23,466 nt of DNA, taken from assembly GCA_964017145.1 (NCBI GenBank), contig CAXHKQ010000239.1, forward strand, positions 1-23,466, given 5' to 3'. Under the pieces are notes generated by a model. The model was given only the letters and a program-made list of their open reading frames with translations, had not been told where the DNA came from and made no database searches. The DNA is from Agrocybe praecox (taxonomy: Eukaryota > Basidiomycota > Agaricomycetes > Agaricales > Agrocybaceae). Made by a program: the position numbers and the translations under genes. This document shows, piece by piece, positions 1-7,595 of the stretch. How positions within the stretch are numbered: the first letter of the stretch is position 1; the number at the start of each line of letters is the position of its first letter.

Positions 1-117
1 AAATGTTATCGATTTAAAAGTGGTCGCACCAGAACACCGATTTTCCCAGGACTTATATATTGTTTTTCCTCCACCATATACATTTGTACGTGGAGACTTA
101 GTAAACCATTTAGTAGT
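1..117 (+). repeat. Dispersed direct repeat, copy A
   Basis: Positions 1-55 match 4705-4759 with about 7 mismatches. After a 36-bp interruption, positions 91-117 match up to about 4777. The repeat may continue past the left edge. The family is unknown. Confidence 0.6.
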
Positions 118-241
118 TAAACTAACCAGTTCAGCCAATTCAAAATCTAATAATTACGTATCTTTTTGTTTCATTGAAATGTGATGCAAACTATTGAACC
201 AATAAAAGATCTAGTCAAATCTAGAGTATATAGAGAAGATA

Positions 242-960
242 CCTCTTCAATCGGACACTTTTCATAAAATACCTGTTGTGGTGTGATTTTTCAAGAGATT
301 TTCAAAAACTACAAACTTTTTAGATACTCAATTTCCCTCCACACATGTTGTCTATACAAAGTGTTTACGTATAATCTAACGGCACTCTGCTAGGAATGAA
401 CACCCGAAGGCATGATAATACGTGTTTCAAATGTGTGTCCCCTCAATCGGAAACTTTTTCGAGAGACTGTGTGACACGATATTCGACATGTATCTTCTAC
501 AAGTTCGTAGAACATATTTTTATTTAATAGGAATCAATCTTGAAAAGTGATCGCTGATGCATGGTTGAATACAGTAACAAATCTCATGATATACGGAGCT
601 TGTATGCTGAATGAATGAAGTGCGCAAAGTGTCCGATTGAAGGGGTTGGCGGTTGGCGTATTGTTCCACATAATCTGGAGTATCTTGATGCAAAATAACA
701 CTTTGTGTTGGGAGCATTTCCCAACAAATAAAGCTGATAAATATTTTGTTACATATTACTTAAGACATGTTTTGTCGTGTCGAAAAAATATAAAATAGTT
801 GTCGAAATTGTCGCTTCTACTGAATCCGCTATAGCTATTGAAATGTAGAACATTAAATATCGTGAATCAATAATATCAAGCCATGGGCATCAAATTCGGA
901 CTATTCATTCCACATTTTTCGATCGAATGATAAATTTGGCGAGTGCCCGATTAAAGGGGC
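242..960. repeat. Cluster of four short inverted/direct repeats
   Basis: The copies are 242-262 (+), 438-459 (+), 626-645 (-) and 941-960 (-), with consensus near CCCCTTCAATCGGACACTTT. The two-plus-two inverted arrangement fits nested or adjacent MITE termini. The last copy begins about 13 bases into wls intron 3. Confidence 0.6.
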
Positions 961-974
961 TTCTATATACTCAC

Positions 975-1308
975 TGTTCAGCACCGTCAGCGCGCCGCCC
1001 AAGTACAGCAGCATGTACTCGATCAGCACCGGCGACCGCTGCAGCTGGTGCACGCGCCGCCAGAACCACCACATGATGCACACGATGAACGGAAAGAAGG
1101 CGGTCTTCAGGGCCACCCACACCTTGGTGAAGCCGCCGTTCTGATAGATGACGGCCAGATTCAGGTCCTTGACGTTGCCGATGTTCAGGTTCATCTTGCG
1201 CTGCGTGTCGACGGGCAGCCGAATGTTCAGCAGATAGTAGTCGTGGTGCAGGCTGCCCAGCTCGAACAGCGGAATCGTGTCGCAGTTGTACAGGTACTCG
1301 TCGATGTG
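975..1308 (-). CDS. wls: wls coding exon 3
   Basis: The acceptor is CCCTTTTTGTCGCCCAG, followed by CAC ATC GAC; the donor is CTGAACA|GTGAGT (phase 1). It encodes residues 188-298, with [28 protein letters not shown], a membrane helix at about 250-270, and [11 protein letters not shown]. The next exon is outside the window to the left. Confidence 0.95.
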
Positions 1309-4300
1309 CTGGGCGACAAAAAGGGTGGATTTGCGATCGGTGTCATTGCCATGTGTTGCGACATTGAAGAGTGAAGAGGTATAATTGCAAAGAACGGATA
1401 CGAACAAGTGGACATTTTATGAAACAAGACGTAATCAAAACGTTGCATAAATTCCTCGGAACGTATGAAATTACTTTGTGAACCATAATTTGAATCAATG
1501 AATCCTCGGCTATATTCTTGTATCTCCTTATAAATTGAATAAGGAAATATATAAGACATTATACGATGTAAACGTGAACAGATAAATGGGATTCGATTGC
1601 ATACTCAGTTCAGTCAACGACGAACGTATGACAATCTTCCGCTGAATACTCACATTGTCCACAGTGCAGTCCAGATGCCGCTGCTCCAGCGCCGACGTGT
1701 ACAGCTTCCAGTCGTCGTCGGCGTCGCCGCGATTGCGGTACGCCAGGCGCGCGTCGATCGTCAGCTCGGTGTGCGGCTGCACCACGTAGCTGCTGTGGTA
1801 GGCCAGATTCGGCTGCAGCACGCCGATGAAGTTCTGCTGCCAGCGCGAGTAGTCGCGGACGCGTCCGTCGCGCGGCAGCGGCATCTGGAACACGAACACG
1901 ATCTTGTTGGCCATGCGCATGTCGGCCGCACCGTCGCCGCCACCGACGCCGCCGCCCTCGGTTGGTCCGGCCGCATCGTCGCCCAGCTCCACCGACTCGC
2001 AGCGGCCGGAGCCACGCGAATACATCCAGATGGACGTGTCGTTGTGCGCGCCGGGCCGATCGCGGCACACCGTTCCGAGGATGTTCTCGACGCTCGACGG
2101 TACCGGTGCTGATGGAGTCGGCGGAAAAAAATCAGATAGAAAGTCAGATAGCCGCTAGAGTCAAACATGTGAATAATGAACACCATTTTATGCCAAAAAA
2201 AGTCGAGAGTCGGTCATACACATTTTATTATTGTGGAGGACGGAAGATACCAATATCTTATCATATAATCTCCGCCTAACATCTTTGTCTGTGTACAAGT
2301 GCTTCGCAACTGTCTCTGAGGCGAAGAGCTGTACATCTAATGCAACCAAACTTCTTGAATCAAGTTACAAACGATACAGGCTGCTATACATTATCATTAT
2401 CATTATACATTCGAACATTGTAGGAATCAACGGACACTCACAATCACAATTAAGCCTGCATTCAGATTTTCATTTCTTTGTAAGGGCTTTAGATCAGCTA
2501 CGATTTTTTCTACGATACGTAATCTGGATATGTTCATGGAATTTAGAATCCAATTGTCCTAGAGTACTACAGGGTTCAACATTTTTGATGAAAACTTCTT
2601 AGGTTCCTCTACATAGTCTCATTCAAGGCCGAGAGCCAAAATCCAGCGACCCTGAAATATCACGATCACCTTGGAAAATAATTTGCCGCTAACCCTAGCA
2701 AAATCCCAATTTTTCGCGATTTTTACTTCCTAATTTTTTCCTTGGAGACACCATTTTTAATTTGGAAACTGATAATAGTCACTGTCGTCTGAGTGGCGTA
2801 GGGGTAGAGTACCTGCTTCACGATCGGAAGGTCCTGGGTTCGAATCCCGGTATGGGTGCGGGTTTTTTCTTCTAACGATGATCCACAGGAAGGATGTTAA
2901 ATGTTGCCTAGGGTTACTCTTTGGATCGCTGTGCTAATCACATGGCATCTTTAAACCCTAAACCGATAATGAAGCCCTGCTACTCTTCACATACAAGGAG
3001 AGTATATATGGGAGGCCAAAACCTGTAATGGGTTGTAGTGCCACAAAATTATTTAATTGTCACTGAAGGCCGAATACGGATAAAACCGTAAATGAGATTA
3101 CAATTCATAGGTCTATCATTAAATTACACTGTGTCACAAAAATGGGGTCATGACATTTACCGGCCTTCTGTACAGACTTTTCTGACGTACTTTTATCTCC
3201 TAATCACGAATCCGGCAACAAAAATAGGATCGATGGATAGCTTTCGAAAATATTGGCGTAAGTAGTGTTTTTCGACATGGCCTCAGTCATATGCGGATAT
3301 CTCATGTTTGAGTTTGTGTAGACCGATCTGCCACACATCAATCGAAAGCTCATTAAAAATGCTATAATTTATGTTGATATTGTTTTTCACTAGTTTCTTT
3401 AGTTTCAGCTTTACCGTGCATCAAAAGTAAAAATTAATGAAAATAGTGCAAAAATGACGGGGAAAAAATCGCGCGAACATTTTTTTTAAGTTCACAATTT
3501 ATCAATTACCGTCAGTTTTTCTTTACTTGTCTGGTAGATTGAACTCTTGCGCATATTTCAAGCTGTCCTTTGATGATATCTATGGATGAATTCAGGTGTT
3601 GTGACATGAAAACCCAGTACAAATTGTGTCATTTTTGACCATCGGAGGAAACGTCAACTTCTACAATATGGCTCGCAGACAAAAACTGTGATATTACTTT
3701 TTCATCACTAACCAATCTCAACAAAACTGCATCTTTAGTTTTTATTTTTTTGTTTCCACCCATACATTTCTTTCACAATTAAATTGGTACATGTCATAAC
3801 ATATCTGTGAATAACGTTTTAATCTATCTATAGATATTACCAGCTTGAAAAATGCACAAGAGTCCAAGCTACCAGACAAGTGAAGAAAATCAGACGGTTA
3901 TTTATGATTTCGCAACTAAAAAGTGTTCGCGTGATTTTTTCCCGTCATTTTTACACTATTTTCACAAATTTCCACTTTTGTTGAACGGTAACGCTGAAAC
4001 TATAGACACTAGTGAAAAACAACATCAACATAAATTATAGCATTTTTAATGAGCTTTCGATTGATGTGTGGCAGATCAGTCCACACAAACTCAAACATGA
4101 GATATTCGCAAATGTCTGAGAACATGTCGAAAAAAAACAACATACGCCATTATCTCCGAAAGCTATCCATCAATCTTATTTTTGATGCCGAATTCGTGAT
4201 TAGGAGATAAAAGTACGTCAGAAAAGTTTATACAGAAGGCCGGTAATTTTGGTTGTTGTCTAGTGTTATCGACATTTTGTTGATTTTCACAATTGTGAGT

Positions 4301-5139
4301 TTTTGCGTATTTGCGGCACCCTCTCCGCAAAATGCGAGAGCATTCCCATAATCGAATGCACGATATGTTCAAACATTTTTTTTCATATCTTTTGGGAATC
4401 AAGAATCAAGAAATGCCAAACTTTTCTGTTCCCGAAATTATTTGTTGGACTTATTGATGTTTTCGTCAGTAACCGACACATTCACGCATCGTCTTCGTTG
4501 TCCAAATATCAGGTACGGAGAGTATTAGAAAACATGTTCAGGCTTCGGTCGCACTTTTTTCCGTCAGAAATCAGTGCTACATCATGAAACGAAATTCCCT
4601 TATTTGATGAACCGCGTGTTACAATAAACGGCATAACTTTCAAACTACTTCATGAAATGTAATATCGATTTTTTATTCCTCTTTTAAAAGATAGCACTTC
4701 CGGAAAATGTTATCGATTTAAGAGTAGTGGCATCAGAAAACCGAATTTCCCGGGACTTAGTGAACCATATGTAGTACAGGCACGATAATGAACCCTACCA
4801 AATTTGTTATGATTTTCATACGTTTTTCAATAAAATCGAACGGACACTGTTATTTGGTATTTGGTAGGGTTCATTTTCGTGTCTGTACTATATAGGACAC
4901 CGATGCTGTTATGTGTAATATATAACGTAAACAAATTTTGGGTTCGTCGCGACTTGCGTGTCTGGTTTGTGTTCACGCGACGCAACGACGCTGAATAGTT
5001 TTCTGTCTGCTGCACGCGTGTCGATATACTCACCAATGAGACCGCCAATCAGAAAGCACGCCAGCTGACACAGCATCAGCGACGACACCAGGATCGTCAG
5101 CTTCCGGGCGCTCAGGTTCTCCAGAATCGTTCCGGCCAT
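975..5139 (-). CDS. wls: Wntless (Wls/Evi/Sprinter), Wnt sorting receptor, 5' part of gene (exons 1-3)
   Basis: Three exons join in phase: 5139-5034, 2108-1654 and 1308-975, giving residues 1-298. The start has context CACAATGG and opens [10 protein letters not shown], the hallmark N-terminus of insect Wntless. Residues 13-35 are a first membrane segment. Exon 2 carries the lumenal domain, with a glycosylation sequon NDTS, the SIWMYSRG block and FQMPLPRD. Exon 3 carries [17 protein letters not shown] and a second membrane segment at about 250-270 followed by WFWRRVH. The family is 540-600 residues long, so roughly half is present; the remaining transmembrane exons lie beyond the left edge. 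Wls carries lipidated Wnt proteins from the ER/Golgi to the cell surface and is recycled by retromer. A Gly/Asp-rich stretch ([20 protein letters not shown]) before the MANK block looks like a lineage-specific loop. It is divergent from Anp32. Confidence 0.95.
1309..1653 (-). other. wls intron 2
   Basis: A 345-bp AT-rich intron with donor GTGAGT and acceptor CGCCCAG. It joins exons 2 and 3 in phase 0. I see nothing else in it. Confidence 0.85.
1654..2108 (-). CDS. wls: wls coding exon 2 (lumenal domain)
   Basis: The acceptor is a T-rich tract ending CCATCAG, followed by CA CCG GTA. The donor is GACAAT|GTGAGT, phase 0. It encodes residues 36-187. Recognisable conserved blocks are [50 protein letters not shown] and LDC. 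These belong to the lumenal Wnt-binding part of the family. Confidence 0.95.
2785..3050 (+). mobile_element. tRNA-derived SINE-like element
   Basis: The head has an A-box-like TGGCGTAGGGG (2794-2804) and a perfect B box GGTTCGAATCC (2837-2847) with a good T-arm (CTGGG pairing with CCCGG), so it is derived from a tRNA gene. The acceptor and anticodon stems do not pair, so it is not an intact tRNA. A run of six T (2863-2868) follows, then a non-tRNA body ending near 3050. It lies antisense to wls inside intron 1. Assignment to a particular mosquito SINE family is not possible by eye, and the end is approximate. Confidence 0.55.
3157..4246. mobile_element. Foldback / long-TIR element with about 410-bp inverted arms
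   Basis: The left arm (about 3157-3565) and right arm (about 3841-4246) are inverted copies, roughly 85-90% alike by eye. They share a perfect 54-bp block (3325-3378 against 4024-4077). The outer ends are TTACCGGCCTTCTG and its complement, with a possible TA target duplication. The central 275 bp is AT-rich. No transposase is visible, so this is a non-autonomous foldback or MITE-type element. Because it sits in a wls intron, the pre-mRNA can form a very long hairpin. Confidence 0.85.
4705..4777 (+). repeat. Dispersed direct repeat, copy B
   Basis: Second copy of the repeat at 1-117, lacking the 36-bp internal segment present there. It ends where the hairpin element at 4772 begins. Confidence 0.6.
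4772..4890. mobile_element. Short hairpin MITE-like element (32-bp inverted repeats)
   Basis: Arms 4772-4803 and 4859-4890 are inverted copies with 2 differences in 32 bp, both containing AATGAACCCTACCAAAT. A 55-bp AT-rich spacer separates them. TA dinucleotides at the outer edges suggest a TA target site. It lies in wls intron 1, about 140 bp from the exon 1 donor. Confidence 0.7.
5034..5139 (-). CDS. wls: wls coding exon 1
   Basis: This exon holds 35 codons plus one base. It ends at donor CTCATTG|GTGAGT (phase 1). It encodes the conserved N-terminus and the first membrane helix, ending FLIGGLI. The split codon G|CA joins to exon 2 and yields the residues APVP, as in the Drosophila protein. 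Confidence 0.93.
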
Positions 5140-6209
5140 TGTGCTGGAATTTTGCACGGCTCTAATCTCTAAATCGTTCCACGCGCGATGCTGCTGCTGG
5201 CTGCTGCGGATGTACCTCTTTGTTTACACGCAAACGTGAGACGAAGACGCGCGTCCGCCTGTGCGCTTTGTTGGTGGGCGGAATGTGCGGCGTCGATGAG
5301 TTTATGCGTTTCGCGAACACGGCGCTGCGATAGAGCGATATGCGATACGGACGCGACGAAGACGGCGACGCACCATCAACGCGCACGAAATTCGTTGATT
5401 CACTCACAGGTATAATTGAAATGCTATATCGATATTGACGAAAGAACGAACTGCTGTGTGTTGTGTGTGTTTGCACCTCTTCAATCTTCGCTGCACTAAA
5501 AGCGCGCACCTTTTGTGGCACCGCCGAACCGCCGCGATTGAATACCGGTATGAATATAAACACTCTCAGTTTAGTTAGAATACTGCTGCTACATACTACA
5601 GTTCATAGAGTATGGCCATATCATGTTATCTTTGTCGCACGCACACGCACAAAGGTTGAATTATTGGATGAAGAAAGGAATGTTTGATGAAATAGTGCAA
5701 AGTGTAAATAGGTAGACGAAGTTTGGATCATTCAACATCATTCTTGTAGTGAAAAAGCTTATCATCAACGATATTTTATTGATATATTATAGAAGAAAAT
5801 GTATATTGGACAAAACTGAATTATTACATTTTTTGTGTGACTGTTACTTGCACAGATTACCAGATAGGTTGTATTGACAATTCTCATACAAGTGTGTGTC
5901 CGAAGTTGGACGTCAAAGCTACACTGAAAATCGTAGTGTGTGGCGGCGTTTCATTAGTGTTGGTTGTTTAAAAACCACATAAAAACCACGGACACATTTC
6001 TACGCATAGGGCATATCTGTATGATTTGTGGTTACTTGTCCTACAAAACTTGAAAAAGCACAATTTCGTGTATGTTTTGAATTATTGATCTAGGCTAGTA
6101 TAGTATATCTGGAGCGGCATACTCTTTGATCGTTTTTGCCGCGCTGCACTGCTGTGATTCTAGGGTTCATACAAGCATGAGCGAGATAGATAGTAGCATA
6201 GTGGAAAAC
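5140..6209. other. Divergent intergenic region and probable wls 5' leader/promoter
   Basis: No coding signal. The first 235 bases upstream of the wls start contain no ATG on the minus strand, consistent with leader sequence. A palindromic DRE lies at 5427-5434. The stretch 5700-6209 is AT-rich with nothing recognised. Confidence 0.6.
5427..5434. promoter_or_regulatory. DRE (TATCGATA) candidate promoter element of wls
   Basis: An exact match to the DREF-binding element known from Drosophila housekeeping promoters. It sits 288 bp upstream of the wls start codon. The site is palindromic, so it gives no strand. Whether it is used is an inference. Confidence 0.4.
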
Positions 6210-6481
6210 GAGGGGCGAATCACTCATAATGTTTGAGGTCATCGGAGATTTCCTGAAATCTATATAAATAAAAATCTTCGACAATTTATTTATTTATTCC
6301 AAAGCTATCCGAAAGATTTCAAGAAATTTCAGAAAATTTCCGATGATGTCCAATGAAATCCAGAGATTTTCGAAGGTCTCCGGAAATGTCCAAAGATTTC
6401 ATGTGATTTCCGGAAATTTCCTAAGATTCCCACTTGATTTCCGACAAAGTGTACACCGATTTCCAGAGTGGTTCGCCCCTC
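6210..6481. mobile_element. MITE-like element copy 1 (GAGGGGCG termini)
   Basis: Terminal inverted repeats are GAGGGGCGAATCACTC (6210-6225) and its near complement (6466-6481). The interior is a degenerate array of short GATTTCCGGAAAT-like units (about 6310-6465) with an AT-rich part before it. No open frame fits a transposase. The same termini occur at 17752-18072. No convincing target duplication was found. Confidence 0.7.
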
Positions 6482-7547
6482 AGGCCGATCTGACATCTCT
6501 TTTCGATTGTGTCCGCTCTATAAAGTTAGAATACGAGAGAACGTAAGAAGCGCACCGCAAAGACGATAAGAAAAGATTGAGCAACGAATAGATAAAGTAC
6601 GATTAGCGCGCCATTTCTCGCGCTACTATCAACCCAAACGAGTCAGAACGAGACGAAAGAACACCCAGTTCGAGAGAAACAAAACAAAATGCCGAAAGAG
6701 TCAGTTTGCTGCAAATCCATCTTGCATCTCGCTTTCGACCACAAAAACGACTCGACTGAGCGGTTGTTTGAGTCGTTTTTCGTGTGCGTGCGTGTTGGTG
6801 TTTGCGGTGAGCCAAGTGTTTAACTCCAGAGATTTCTAATTACTGCGTGTGCCGTCGTGTTGTTGGCACAAACACTCACACTCTTCCACCATCGCTCACT
6901 CACTCTCACACATACACTCGCGCATTGACAACGCGCCGAACGCCGAAACCTTTTCGACTTCGACGCCACCGCAGAACCAGCCAGCAGCAGCAGACCGCGC
7001 AGAGTATCAGCGAGTGTGTTGTGTAATTTCCGACGACCTCTGGCCCAGTGCTCACGTGTCGATCCTCCAGCGCCTGGCGCCCAGCAGCTCACCCCAACCC
7101 CTTCAACCCTCAGCCCGCCGCCTGCACCGCCGGAAGTGCATTACAGCAGCGGCAATATTCGTCTGCACTCACACGTATACATACACACACGCAGACCAAA
7201 ACCGTGTGTCGTCGTCGTCGAAAGAAACATCAGCAGCGAAAAAATAACAGCCGTCTGTCTTTGTCGACACACGCAAATGTCGCACGCGCTCGAATCGCAC
7301 ATTTCGGAGTGACCCCCTCGTCTGACGTCTGCGACGACACGAACCCCCCAACCGAATCGGACTTGCCCAGCGCCCAAGAGCCACAGCGTATCGCCGCGGA
7401 GCAACAGACAGACGTCGTTTTCAGTGACGTACTGCATATCGTGCCCCCCCAAATATTGTTGGTGTGCCTCCAACCGCGCAACGGCCGGACACGTGAACAG
7501 CACGTGAACATCGCAAGACGACCAACGAATCCAAACACATCACAAAT
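6482..7547 (+). other. Anp32 upstream region and probable 5' leader
   Basis: GC- and CA-rich sequence with no stable coding frame. After an ATG at 6690 the only ATG before the Anp32 start is at 7277, which opens an 11-codon upstream frame. This scarcity suggests most of 6700-7547 is transcribed leader. The transcription start could not be placed. Confidence 0.5.
7277..7312 (+). promoter_or_regulatory. Short upstream ORF in the Anp32 leader
   Basis: ATG at 7277 to TGA at 7312 encodes MSHALESHISE. It is the only ATG in the 850 nt before the Anp32 start. It could modestly dampen translation if included in the transcript. Conservation is unknown. Confidence 0.3.
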
Positions 7548-7595
7548 ATGGAGAAAAGGATAGAGTTGGAGAAACGAGGCCGACCCGCCAACCAG
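7548..7595 (+). CDS. Anp32: Anp32 coding exon 1
   Basis: Sixteen codons, [16 protein letters not shown], ending CAG|GTCAGT in phase 0. The start lies in CAAATATGG. The conserved basic N-terminal helix of ANP32 justifies this start. Confidence 0.92.

Larger units (their letters stand above)
1..974 (-). other. wls intron 3 (5' part), repeat-rich
   Basis: AT-rich non-coding sequence downstream of the exon 3 donor. It holds four copies of a motif close to CCCCTTCAATCGGACACTTT: 242-262 and 438-459 in one orientation, 626-645 and 941-960 in the other. It also holds one copy of a dispersed repeat at 1-117. I see no exon here. Confidence 0.7.
2109..5033 (-). other. wls intron 1 (about 2.9 kb), repeat-loaded
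   Basis: This first intron separates the exon encoding the N-terminal helix from the lumenal-domain exon. It contains the SINE-like unit near 2785-3050, the large foldback at 3157-4246, a dispersed repeat copy at 4705-4777 and a hairpin element at 4772-4890. In 2109-2780 and 4250-4700 I see only AT-rich sequence without coding signal. Confidence 0.85.

Noticed and set aside
1048..2112. Long plus-strand open frames opposite wls exons (1048-1374, 1597-2112)
   Set aside because: They are the antisense of well-supported conserved wls exons; the GC-rich codon pattern keeps the opposite strand open.
2785..2860. Functional tRNA gene
   Set aside because: B box and T-arm are good but the acceptor and anticodon stems do not pair; more likely a SINE head or tRNA relic.
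3852..4402. Open frames within and beside the foldback right arm
   Set aside because: AT-rich, no coding bias; the matching inverted arm does not preserve the frame as a protein would.
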